Below are positions 9,534-17,623 of a stretch of 64,000 nucleotides of DNA, piece by piece. A program made the position numbers and the translations under genes. The first letter of the stretch is position 1. Each line of letters opens with the position of its first letter. This stretch comes from Sphingobacteriaceae bacterium. GTDB taxonomy: Bacteria; Bacteroidota; Bacteroidia; Sphingobacteriales; Sphingobacteriaceae. The notes under the pieces are model-generated. The model was given only the letters and a program-made list of their open reading frames with translations. It did not search any database and had not been told where the DNA came from. Where the stretch lies: NCBI GenBank assembly GCA_014380615.1, contig JACMJM010000013.1, positions 1 through 64,000 on the forward strand. The letters are read 5' to 3'.

Positions 9534-10049
9534 CTAACGCTCTTTCTGCCGGTAAAAGATGAACTCTGCTACCAGCATCAAAAATACTGTAAAAAGAGAA
9601 CTTAAAATTATCCGAATTAGTGTGTAGTAGAAATCATTAAAACTAAAATCTTCAATTACAAACAATATGGTGTGATGCGCAATAGTTAAAATACTGGCGT
9701 AAAAAAAGAACCATCTAAAGCCCATAATTCCCAGCTTTGGTTCTGGTTCAATCTCAAAGCTCAGTCGCTGAACGGTAAGGTTGATAAAAATTACCCGTAC
9801 CAATGCGAGTACGGTACAGGCCGCAGCATTTACACCCAGGGTATCATAAAAGCTGTCTACGGTTAGTCCTAATAAAAAAGATAGGAGGAATAACAGCCAG
9901 TTAGGCGTTTCGAAAGGCAGTAAAAGGATGAATAGTATATATAAAAAAGGTACCGAAAGATTATAATACCCTATATTTTTGAGTAAAAATACCTGGATAA
10001 AAACCAGTAATGAAAAACGAATCAGATTGCTGACAATTATTCTAATCAT
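9534..10049 (-). CDS. mreD: Rod shape-determining protein MreD
   Basis: 171 aa, hydrophobic, with five or so membrane-spanning segments (for example FSLLVFIQVFLL near the start and LFTVFLMLVAEFIF at the end). MreD has low sequence conservation. The call rests on its size, hydrophobicity and position between mreC (8-bp overlap) and mrdA. It anchors the elongation complex in the inner membrane and stabilises MreC assembly. Confidence 0.9.
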   Translation of the reverse strand: MIRIIVSNLIRFSLLVFIQVFLLKNIGYYNLSVPFLYILFILLLPFETPNWLLFLLSFLLGLTVDSFYDTLGVNAAACTVLALVRVIFINLTVQRLSFEIEPEPKLGIMGFRWFFFYASILTIAHHTILFVIEDFSFNDFYYTLIRIILSSLFTVFLMLVAEFIFYRQKER

Positions 10050-10884
10050 TTTCTGTTTGTGATTCTGTTTCCACGGCCTGTCTCTCGGCAGCCATGGTGC
10101 TTTTTACAACGTAAACGTAGGCAAGGGTTGAAAAGTCTGTGCTTAAAACCACTCTTATATCCGAAGAAATTTCACCGCTTTTTTTGCGGGATTCTTTTAC
10201 TTGTCCGATAGATATACCCGCCGGGAACAATGATGAATAGCCTGAAGTAACAATGTGATGGCCTTTCTTAACATCCACATGATTGGGAATATCTTTTAAG
10301 CTTGCAAAGCGGGGGTTGTAATTTTCCTGCCCCCATACCAGCGATCCGAAGGCCTGGCTCTCGGTGATCCTCGCACTGATTTTAATGTCCTGGTGAAGTA
10401 ATGACTTAATCGTTGCGTAATGGGTTGACACATTATCTACAATTCCCACAATTCCTGAAGAACAGATCACCCCCATACCTTCTTCGATACCATGCATTTT
10501 CCCTTTATCAATAGTAATACTGTTGTTTTTTTGGTGAATAGAATTATTCACTACCTGAGCGACTATAAACGTGTATTGTTGTAAGGTGGTTGTATCATTT
10601 ATTGTTCGTTGCTCAACTTTACCATTGTAAAAAGATGTTTTTAGCTGGTTTCTGAGTTTTGCGTTTTCGGCTGCCAGGCTATCGCTTACTTGCGCCAGCC
10701 GCAGGTATTTTTGAAGTGTATTGTATCGTTCGTAGGCCTGACCGATTAAGCGGTTGGAAGAATTAAGGGTACTTGCCCGTTGAAAGGAGTTATTTCTGAT
10801 AACCAGAATAAGCGAAAGCGTAAAGAAAATTACGAAGAAGAAAAATGCGTTGTACTTGCTGATAAAAATCAAGAGGTTACGCAT
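10042..10884 (-). CDS. mreC: Rod shape-determining protein MreC
   Basis: 280 aa. An N-terminal membrane anchor (about 10-28) is followed by a short coiled-coil (about 55-85, RYNTLQKYLRLAQVSDSLAA) and the periplasmic beta-barrel domain with the family signature GKMHGIEEGMGVICSSGIVG. The final stretch (VETESQTEND) is acidic. MreC bridges MreB to PBP2/RodA and activates PBP2. Follows mreB after an 80-bp gap that contains a long inverted repeat. Confidence 0.94.
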   Translation of the reverse strand: MRNLLIFISKYNAFFFFVIFFTLSLILVIRNNSFQRASTLNSSNRLIGQAYERYNTLQKYLRLAQVSDSLAAENAKLRNQLKTSFYNGKVEQRTINDTTTLQQYTFIVAQVVNNSIHQKNNSITIDKGKMHGIEEGMGVICSSGIVGIVDNVSTHYATIKSLLHQDIKISARITESQAFGSLVWGQENYNPRFASLKDIPNHVDVKKGHHIVTSGYSSLFPAGISIGQVKESRKKSGEISSDIRVVLSTDFSTLAYVYVVKSTMAAERQAVETESQTEND

Positions 10885-10897
10885 AGACTAAAATTTG

Positions 10898-10962
10898 AAT
10901 GAGAGAATGAAAGAGTTAAAGAATGAGAGAAGGTTATTCTATCCTACATTCATTCTCTCATT
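10898..10962. repeat. GA-rich inverted repeat between mreB and mreC
   Basis: AATGAGAGAATGAA at 10898-10911 is the exact reverse complement of TTCATTCTCTCATT at 10949-10962 (14-bp arms, 37-bp spacer). It fills nearly the whole mreB-mreC gap, so the operon mRNA should carry this hairpin. There is no U-tract after it, so it is not a standard terminator. It could be an attenuator, a processing site or a dispersed repeat, and resembles the ftsW-murG gap. Confidence 0.7.
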
Positions 10963-10964
10963 GA

Positions 10965-11987
10965 TTATTGCATTAAGAACTTAAAATTATTGATATTTTT
11001 TAGTGAGATACCAGTGCCTCTTACAACCGCGCGTAAGGGGTCTTCGGCAACATGAACGGGTAGTTTTGTCTTGGCCGCCACACGTTTGTCGAGCCCTCTT
11101 AATAAAGCACCGCCACCAGTTAAATAGATCCCTGTCTGATAAATATCCGCAGATAATTCAGGCGGGGTAATCTCTAATGCTTTTAGAATAGCTTCTTCAA
11201 TCTTAGAAATTGATTTATCAAGGCAGTGTGCTATCTCTGTATAGGATACGGTAATTTGTTTCGGAACCCCCGTCATCAGGTCTCTTCCCTGAACGGCAAA
11301 GTCTGCCGGAGGATCGCTCAGTTCTGGCAGTGCCGCTCCAACTTCGATTTTTATCTTTTCTGCAGTACGCTCACCAATCATTATGTTATGCTGGCGGCGA
11401 ATATATTGAACAATATCACTATCGAAATTATCTCCCGCTACGCGGATAGATTGATCGCAAACAATTCCCGATAAGGCAATTACCGCAATTTCTGTAGTTC
11501 CGCCACCGATATCGATAATCATATTGCCCATTGGCTCTTCTACATCAATACCAATACCCACGGCGGCTGCCATTGGCTCGTGGATAAGGTAAACTTCTTT
11601 GGCTCCGGCAATTTCCGCCGAATCTCTTACCGCACGTTTCTCAACTTCGGTAATACCCGAAGGGATACAAATAACCATTCTTAACGACGGAAAAAACCAA
11701 CCTTTGCCATTGTTAATCATTTTAATCATTCCGCGGATCATGTGCTCGGCGGCATTAAAGTCGGCTATTACACCGTCTTTTAATGGTCGAACAGTACGTA
11801 TATTATCGTGGGTTTTACCTTCCATTTGCATGGCCTGGCGCCCGATAGCAATTACTTTATTCGTTGTTCGGTCGAACGCCACGATAGAGGGTTCGTCGAC
11901 AACTACTTTGTCATTGTGTATAATAAGGGTGTTTGCAGTACCGAGGTCGATTGCAATTTCCTGTGTAAACCAGTTAAATAAACCCAT
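10965..11987 (-). CDS. mreB: Rod shape-determining actin homologue MreB
   Basis: 340 aa, full family length. Actin-fold nucleotide motifs are visible: IDLGTANTLI (phosphate 1), IIDIGGGTTEIAVI (phosphate 2) and TGGGALLRGLD (adenosine). EPMAAAVGIG is also diagnostic. MreB forms membrane-associated filaments that orient the elongation machinery, indicating a rod-shaped cell. First cell-shape gene of the minus-strand mreBCD-mrdA-rodA operon, 133 bp downstream of purH. Confidence 0.97.
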   Translation of the reverse strand: MGLFNWFTQEIAIDLGTANTLIIHNDKVVVDEPSIVAFDRTTNKVIAIGRQAMQMEGKTHDNIRTVRPLKDGVIADFNAAEHMIRGMIKMINNGKGWFFPSLRMVICIPSGITEVEKRAVRDSAEIAGAKEVYLIHEPMAAAVGIGIDVEEPMGNMIIDIGGGTTEIAVIALSGIVCDQSIRVAGDNFDSDIVQYIRRQHNIMIGERTAEKIKIEVGAALPELSDPPADFAVQGRDLMTGVPKQITVSYTEIAHCLDKSISKIEEAILKALEITPPELSADIYQTGIYLTGGGALLRGLDKRVAAKTKLPVHVAEDPLRAVVRGTGISLKNINNFKFLMQ

Positions 11988-12093
11988 TAAATGAAATGTT
12001 AGATGTTAAAATTAAGCTAAGTTAACGTCTTTTTTTAAAAAGTGTTGTTAAAATACTCGCACTCCGAAGTACGTCAAAACTTTTTATAAGTTC

Positions 12094-12113
12094 CAAACTT
12101 TAAAAAAAGTTTG
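12094..12113 (-). terminator. Weak hairpin just downstream of purH
   Basis: CAAACTTT (12094-12101) and AAAGTTTG (12106-12113) form an 8-bp stem with a 4-nt loop, eight bases beyond the purH stop. No uninterrupted U-run follows on the minus strand, so it may only partly separate purH from mreB. Confidence 0.3.
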
Positions 12114-12120
12114 CGCAGCA

Positions 12121-13647
12121 CTAATGTTTAAAATGCCTAACCCCTGTAATAACCATTCCGACACCTTTTTGGTTCGCCATATCAATTGATAGCTGGTCTT
12201 TTATTGAACCACCGGGTTGAAGGATTACTGAAATTCCGGCATCGGCGGCAATCTCCACACAATCAGGGAACGGGAAAAAGGCATCTGATGTCATAACCGC
12301 ACCCTTTACGTCGAAATTAAAGGCTTTTGCTTTTTCCAATGCCTGGCGCAATGCGTCGACTCTTGACGTTTGACCGACGCCACTTGCCAGCAGCTGGCCG
12401 TTTTTAGCAAGAACGATGGTATTCGATTTGGTGTGTTTTACAAGTTTAATGGCAAAAAATAAGTCTTTCAACTCCTGCTCAGTAGGTTTCCTTTCGGTAG
12501 CCGGTTTCATTAAATCGCTGCCTTCTATCGATAGGTCCTTATCCTGTTCGATAATGCCATTAAGAAGCGTTTTGAACTGCCTCGACGGAAGCTGAACCTC
12601 TTTACGAAGCAATAAAATCCGATTCTTTTTTTCCGTTAAAACCTTAAGTGCCGCTTCGCTGAAAGCGGGTGCGATTAATACTTCAAAAAACAACTTATTG
12701 ATTTCTAAAGCTGTCTTTTCATCAACTTCTCTGTTGCAAATAATAACACCGCCAAATGCCGAAACAGGATCGCATGCCAATGCAAGTTCCCATGCTTCGC
12801 TAAGTGTTTCTCTTGATGCCACGCCGCAAGCGTTGGTATGTTTTAAAATCGCGAAGGTAGGTTCTTCAAATTCATCAATTAAAGAAACGGCCGCATCAAT
12901 GTCTACCAGGTTGTTGTAGGATAATTCTTTGCCGTTTAATTTGCTAAACATCTCGTCAAGGTTGCCATAGAAGAAACCTTTTTGATGCGGGTTTTCCCCA
13001 TAACGAAGCGGAGTAGCTTTTTGCTCGCTTTGCTTAAATACGTTTAATGAATTATCCTGATTAAAATAGTTGAAAATGGCGGTATCGTAATGCGAGGAAG
13101 TATTAAATGCCTTTTTAGCGAAGTCGCGGCGATGAGAGAGCAGGGTGCTTCCGTTGTTTTCGCTTAAAATGCCGTGCAAATTAGAATAATCATCTTTCGA
13201 AGCCAGGATAACAACATCCTGAAAGTTTTTTGCCGCAGCTCTGATTAATGAGATGCCGCCTATGTCGATTTTTTCAATTATCTCTTCTTCGCCAAGGCCT
13301 GCTTTTACTGTTTCTTCGAATGGATAAAGATCAACGATTACGAGATCAAGCTGAGGGATGTCGTATTGTTCGGCTTGAGCAATATCTTCCTGAAGTTCTC
13401 TTCTGGAAAGGATACCGCCAAATACTTTCGGGTGGAGCGTTTTCACGCGGCCGCCAAGTATCGAGGGATACCCGGTTAGATCTTCCACGCGTACTACATC
13501 ATAACCCAAATCTTTAATAAACTTCTCGGTGCCTCCGGTCGAATAAAAGGTTACACCAAAATCATTCAGCTGTCTGATTAAGGGCTCTAAATTATCTTTG
13601 TAGTAAACTGAAATTAAGGCGTTTTTTATTTTAACCGGGTGACTCAT
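12121..13647 (-). CDS. purH: Bifunctional AICAR formyltransferase / IMP cyclohydrolase
   Basis: 508 aa, the normal length. The N-terminal MGS-like IMP cyclohydrolase domain (about 1-190) shows STGGTEKFIKDLGYDV and GGRVKTLHPKVFGGIL. The C-terminal AICAR formyltransferase domain carries the Lys-His motif LKHTNACGVAS and RYGENPHQKGFFYG. Catalyses the last two steps of de novo IMP synthesis. A perfect -7 box (TACCTTTG on the minus strand, 13671-13678) sits 23 bp before the ATG. Upstream of mreB in the same direction; purN lies upstream of it in turn. Confidence 0.97.
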   Translation of the reverse strand: MSHPVKIKNALISVYYKDNLEPLIRQLNDFGVTFYSTGGTEKFIKDLGYDVVRVEDLTGYPSILGGRVKTLHPKVFGGILSRRELQEDIAQAEQYDIPQLDLVIVDLYPFEETVKAGLGEEEIIEKIDIGGISLIRAAAKNFQDVVILASKDDYSNLHGILSENNGSTLLSHRRDFAKKAFNTSSHYDTAIFNYFNQDNSLNVFKQSEQKATPLRYGENPHQKGFFYGNLDEMFSKLNGKELSYNNLVDIDAAVSLIDEFEEPTFAILKHTNACGVASRETLSEAWELALACDPVSAFGGVIICNREVDEKTALEINKLFFEVLIAPAFSEAALKVLTEKKNRILLLRKEVQLPSRQFKTLLNGIIEQDKDLSIEGSDLMKPATERKPTEQELKDLFFAIKLVKHTKSNTIVLAKNGQLLASGVGQTSRVDALRQALEKAKAFNFDVKGAVMTSDAFFPFPDCVEIAADAGISVILQPGGSIKDQLSIDMANQKGVGMVITGVRHFKH

Positions 13648-13670
13648 CGCGGGGATCTGATTTGAGGCCG

Positions 13671-13678
13671 CAAAGGTA
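13671..13678 (-). promoter_or_regulatory. Bacteroidota -7 element upstream of purH
   Basis: Minus strand reads TACCTTTG, an exact TAnnTTTG match, 23 bp before the purH ATG. No clear -33 TTG is seen at the usual spacing. Confidence 0.4.
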
Positions 13679-13759
13679 GGAATTTGACCTCATAAATTTA
13701 ATTTTTTCTGAGATGAAAACCGGTCGGTATGAATTTTTGTTAAAAAGGGAATATTTAAT

Positions 13760-13801
13760 CAAATCAGGATTTTTTTTACCCTTGGCTGTAAATCTGATTT
13801 G
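13760..13801. repeat. Imperfect hairpin between purN and purH
   Basis: CAAATCAG (13760-13767) pairs with CTGATTTG (13794-13801). With a one-base bulge the stem extends inward through ATTT/AAAT to about 12 bp. Function unknown; it lies upstream of the purH -7 box. Confidence 0.4.
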
Positions 13802-13849
13802 CATTAGTTAAAAGGTAGTAACCCACAATTTATAAATACTTTCTGGCAC

Positions 13850-13869
13850 AAAAAACAGCCGCTATCGGC
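13850..13869 (-). terminator. Possible short terminator after purN
   Basis: On the minus strand GCCG-ATAG-CGGC is followed by TGTTTTTT. It begins eight bases after the purN stop. The stem is only 4 bp, so the call is weak. Confidence 0.35.
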
Positions 13870-13876
13870 ATCCAAT

Positions 13877-14464
13877 TTACAGCGACTTCATCTTCTTAAG
13901 CAATTGCTCTACAACTTTTGGATAATGCAGATGTTCCAATTGCTGCCCCTTAAATTTTATCATTTTAAGATCGTCGCCTTTCTCAATTTTAAATCGCGAT
14001 TGGTGAATTACCTCTCCCTCATCAAAGTGTTCGTTTACAAAATGTATCGTAATACCCGATTCTTCTTCGAGGTTGTCTAAAATACTTTGATGTACCTTAT
14101 CACCGTACATTCCTTTTCCGCCATATTTAGGCAGTAGGGCGGGGTGAATATTTATAATCTTATTAGGGAATGTTTTTAAAAGATTTTCTGGTATCAGCCA
14201 CAAAAAACCAGCGAGTACAATAATGTCAACCTGCAGGTTTTTTAGCAGGGCAACCACCGTTTCGGTTTCGTAAAATTCTTTCCTGTTAAAAATATGCGTT
14301 GGTATCTCAAAATTATCTGCACGCTGAAGTACAAACGCATCAGGATTATTGGTAAGCACAATAGCCACTTCAGCATCATTATGCTTTTTGAAGTGTTCCA
14401 TTATTTTTTGAGCGTTAGATCCTGAGCCTGAGGCGAAGATTGCGATACGTTTTTTTAAGTGCAT
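13877..14464 (-). CDS. purN: Phosphoribosylglycinamide formyltransferase
   Basis: 195 aa. Transfers formyl from 10-formyl-THF to GAR, the third step of purine synthesis. Landmarks: the phosphate loop ASGSGSNAQKIMEHF at the N-terminus, the catalytic Asn-His in NIHPALLPKYGGKGMYG, and the catalytic Asp in HFVNEHFDEGEVIHQ. A perfect -7 box (minus-strand TATATTTG, 14480-14487) sits 15 bp before the ATG. Placed near purH with a 229-bp gap, so probably separate transcription. Confidence 0.96.
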   Translation of the reverse strand: MHLKKRIAIFASGSGSNAQKIMEHFKKHNDAEVAIVLTNNPDAFVLQRADNFEIPTHIFNRKEFYETETVVALLKNLQVDIIVLAGFLWLIPENLLKTFPNKIINIHPALLPKYGGKGMYGDKVHQSILDNLEEESGITIHFVNEHFDEGEVIHQSRFKIEKGDDLKMIKFKGQQLEHLHYPKVVEQLLKKMKSL

Positions 14465-14479
14465 AATTTAACCTGATGC

Positions 14480-14487
14480 CAAATATA
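14480..14487 (-). promoter_or_regulatory. -7 element upstream of purN
   Basis: Minus strand TATATTTG matches TAnnTTTG exactly; 15 bp before the purN ATG. No TTG at the preferred distance was found. Confidence 0.4.
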
Positions 14488-14551
14488 TCATTTCATTAAA
14501 AATAAATGATAGTGTAGCAAAACTATCTTGAAATATTTCAAGTGCTTGCCT

Positions 14552-15301
14552 CTATACTTTCGGCTCAATTTCGGGCAGCTCTTTGGTTTCAATAAAATGC
14601 TTGAAATATAAAATATCTTCTCTGATAATTTCTTCCAATGCGGGGCTGAATTGCCGGGCAAGGCCGGTTCCTATACCACCTATCGGCGATTGATAGCTGA
14701 ATACTACTTCAAGTTCTGTTCCGCCATCGGGGGCATCATTAAACTCAACTTTTCCACCATGGTCAAGTGCTGAGCCTTTAACCGAGTGCCAGCCAATAAA
14801 ATGATTTTCTATTTCTTTAACTATTTCGGCATCCCAGCTTACAGGAGGTGTGTTTTTTAAGAATTTAGCTTTCCAATGCGAGCGAATCGGGTCCCTTTCT
14901 TCAACAGATTCGATATGGCGCATAAACAAGGGCAGGTTTTCCAGCTTTCGCCAGAACTGATACACTTCTTCTTTGGGCTTGTTTACAATAAAATGCTGCT
15001 TGATATTAATTACTTCGGGTTTTGTGCTGTCGGCACCTATAAGCTTGTATAGCGGGCAGTGTCCGGTACTGCCGCGCATAAATAGAGTGCCTCCTGCCAC
15101 AAGTTTAGCCATTCCTGTTGCCGGGTTGTTGAATATGGAGGTAAGTCCCGAGTACAACAAGAGAGCACCTCCGATTACTGATACAATTCGTTCGGGTGTA
15201 TTGATGTTGTGGTATTCATTTCTCAGATTAAAATGATTTTCAGTATTTCCGGTATTATACTTTTCCGGATGATTATACATGTCGGGATATATTAGTGCCA
15301 T
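14552..15301 (-). CDS. Membrane protein with YgaP-like segment and SRPBCC domain
   Basis: 249 aa. A short soluble N-terminus precedes two hydrophobic segments (about 38-52 and 64-74, with INTPERIVSVIGGALLLYSG and MAKLVAGGTLFMRGSTGHCP), typical of the DUF2892/YgaP-like inner-membrane segment. Residues about 100-240 form a START/polyketide-cyclase-like SRPBCC ligand-binding fold (IKQHFIVNKPKEEVYQFWRK, LEVVFSYQSP). Ligand and role are unknown. Divergent from the TonB-dependent receptor gene; the next coding start is about 108 bp away. Confidence 0.85.
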   Translation of the reverse strand: MALIYPDMYNHPEKYNTGNTENHFNLRNEYHNINTPERIVSVIGGALLLYSGLTSIFNNPATGMAKLVAGGTLFMRGSTGHCPLYKLIGADSTKPEVINIKQHFIVNKPKEEVYQFWRKLENLPLFMRHIESVEERDPIRSHWKAKFLKNTPPVSWDAEIVKEIENHFIGWHSVKGSALDHGGKVEFNDAPDGGTELEVVFSYQSPIGGIGTGLARQFSPALEEIIREDILYFKHFIETKELPEIEPKV

Positions 15302-15408
15302 GGCTAGAGGTTTTTTATAGAACGTTTGTGCCCCCGGAGTGTTTTGATTTGGGTCGAGAAAGTATAAGGGTTAAATTGTATTATTGCCGCAAGCGATTAT
15401 CGCATGTT

Positions 15409-17439
15409 ATGAAAAGGATTTTGTTTATAGTGTTTTTATCAGGTCTGTGGTTTGTGCCCCAGGCTCAGTCTTTAAACGATACTTCAGCGTTAGAAGCCGT
15501 TGTAGTGAAAGCTTATTTCTCAGATCAGCCGTTGTTTAGGGCGCCTGCCTCTGTAAGTGTTATCGGTTCGCAGGTGCTGCAAAACCAGCCGGATTTTTCG
15601 TTATTACCTGCTATAAATACCGTACCCGGCGTTAGAATGGAAGAGCGTTCGCCCGGAAGTTATCGTTTATCCATTCGCGGCAGTTTACTTCGTTCGCCCT
15701 TTGGTATTAGGAATGTAAAGATCTATTTCGACGATTTTTTATTAACCGATGCAGGAGGAAATACCTATCTGAATATCCTCGATGCCGCAGCCGTTGGTCG
15801 TATTGAGATATTAAAAGGGCCCGAGGGGAGCATATTCGGAGCTAACTCGGGCGGGGTTGTGCTAATAAGCAGTAAAAGGCTTAATCAAGATAGTACAACC
15901 CTTTCTGCGGGCATCAGTGCGGGTTCATACGGACTGTTGCATCAAAAAGCAAGTGCGGGCCTTAGCGAGAAAAACTTTTCATTAAGCCTCCATCAATCCT
16001 TTCAGCGTACCGACGGGTACCGAAACAACAGCGCGATGAAAAGAAAAAGCTTTCAGGCCATGCCCCAATGGAATTATTCAAAAGCCGCCTCTCTGAAAAT
16101 TTTAGCGATGTATTCTGATTTGCATTATCAAACCCCGGGAGGTTTAACTGATGTTTTATCGCAAGGCAATCCACGCCTGGCTCGGGCAGTTGCGGAACAG
16201 CAGAAAGCCGGAATTTTCAATAAAACATTATTTACAGGCATTTCTCATTCTCAACTAATAGGCCCAAACTTCAGGCATCTACTCGCAATAACAGGCTCAG
16301 CAACCGATTTCGAAAATCCCTTTATAACTAATTATGAAACGCACAAAGAGGCGAGTTTGGGATTAAGAACCTATTTAGAGCTAACGGCGAATGATAATAC
16401 ATGGAACTGGCAATATGGCCTCGAAACCCAAAAAAGCCGCTCGAAAAATCGGAATTACAAAAACAATAAAGGAGTGGCGGGCGATACGGTTAATTTTGTA
16501 GACCTGGGTGCGAGGCAAACTTTTTTGTTTACCCGCTTTGCTTTAACTACTTCCGATCATTTAAACATCGAGGCGGCACTAAGCCTTAACTTTTACAATT
16601 ATTCCTTCGCATCTATTTATCCCATAGCCTCCGATAAGGAAACACGTAAATTTAAAAAGCAGTTCATGCCCAGGCTTGCGATGTCATATTTATTAATTGA
16701 TGGTTTGGTGGCTCGTGCTTCGGTTAGCCGCGGTTATTCTCCCCCAACCCTTGAGGAGGTTAGGCCATCTAATCTCGAAATAAACACTGATCTGGAGCCG
16801 GAGAATGGCTGGAATTACGAAGGCGGGTTCAGGCTTTCTGCTCTTAACCAACGAATCTACCTTGACGCCGTGTTATTCCGCTTTAAGTTAAAAGATGCTA
16901 TTGTAAGAAGAGTAAATACTGAAGGCGCAGAGTATTTTGTAAATGCCGGGGGAACTAGTCAAAAAGGGCTTGAAGCACAGCTTACCGGATGGTTAGTCCC
17001 TCAGAAAGGCAACGGGCTATTAAGAGGCCTGAAAATTACCGAGGCATATACCTATAGCAAATTTAAGTTTACTGATTACATAATCAAAAAGGTTGATCTT
17101 TCGGGCAAGTGGCTTACTGGGGTTCCGCAACATAGCCTTGTGAGTTCTGCCGAATTCTATTTTCCTTCAAAGTTCAAGGTATATATTCAGCATAATTTCG
17201 TTTCAGCATTGCCGCTTAACGACGCTAATACATTCTATGCAGGAAAATATCATTTGCTGCAGGCCAGGCTAAACTACAGCCGGCTTTTGAGTAAGGTTTT
17301 GATAAACTTTTATGCGGGTGCCGACAATATTTTAAACGCCCGTTATAGCCTGGGGAATGATTTGAACGCTTTCGGGGGTAATTATTTTAATCCGGCGGCA
17401 TCAAGAAATTACTACGGAGGTGTTACTCTAAGCTTTTAA
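15409..17439 (+). CDS. TonB-dependent outer-membrane receptor
   Basis: 676 aa from the chosen ATG at 15409, which starts a clean signal peptide (MKRILFIVFLSGLWF...AQS). The open frame reaches back to 15295 but that start would overlap the divergent gene and place 38 non-signal residues in front. A plug domain (about 25-140; VVVKAYFSDQP, YRLSIRGSLLRSPF, EILKGPEGSIFGANSGGVV) precedes a 22-strand barrel that ends with a terminal Phe (YYGGVTLSF). No carboxypeptidase-like N-domain, so not a SusC type. The substrate is not evident; an iron chelate is possible. Confidence 0.93.
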   Translation: MKRILFIVFLSGLWFVPQAQSLNDTSALEAVVVKAYFSDQPLFRAPASVSVIGSQVLQNQPDFSLLPAINTVPGVRMEERSPGSYRLSIRGSLLRSPFGIRNVKIYFDDFLLTDAGGNTYLNILDAAAVGRIEILKGPEGSIFGANSGGVVLISSKRLNQDSTTLSAGISAGSYGLLHQKASAGLSEKNFSLSLHQSFQRTDGYRNNSAMKRKSFQAMPQWNYSKAASLKILAMYSDLHYQTPGGLTDVLSQGNPRLARAVAEQQKAGIFNKTLFTGISHSQLIGPNFRHLLAITGSATDFENPFITNYETHKEASLGLRTYLELTANDNTWNWQYGLETQKSRSKNRNYKNNKGVAGDTVNFVDLGARQTFLFTRFALTTSDHLNIEAALSLNFYNYSFASIYPIASDKETRKFKKQFMPRLAMSYLLIDGLVARASVSRGYSPPTLEEVRPSNLEINTDLEPENGWNYEGGFRLSALNQRIYLDAVLFRFKLKDAIVRRVNTEGAEYFVNAGGTSQKGLEAQLTGWLVPQKGNGLLRGLKITEAYTYSKFKFTDYIIKKVDLSGKWLTGVPQHSLVSSAEFYFPSKFKVYIQHNFVSALPLNDANTFYAGKYHLLQARLNYSRLLSKVLINFYAGADNILNARYSLGNDLNAFGGNYFNPAASRNYYGGVTLSF

Positions 17440-17623
17440 CAAATCCGGTTATTCATTAGTTGTAATATTTTAATTGATTTAAAACTCATGTACCTGCCCA
17501 AGTAAAAATGGATTTAAAAATTGCAAGCGGTTTCCCTGTAGCCCGTTTATAACATTATTTTTTTTTGAAAATTAATCTATATTTAAATTTTTATTAAATT
17601 CAGAAGATAGATTAGTGCCCTGA

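Noticed and set aside
15295-15408. Upstream ATG of the TonB-dependent receptor
   Set aside because: It overlaps the divergent gene and puts 38 residues ahead of a clear signal peptide that starts at 15409.
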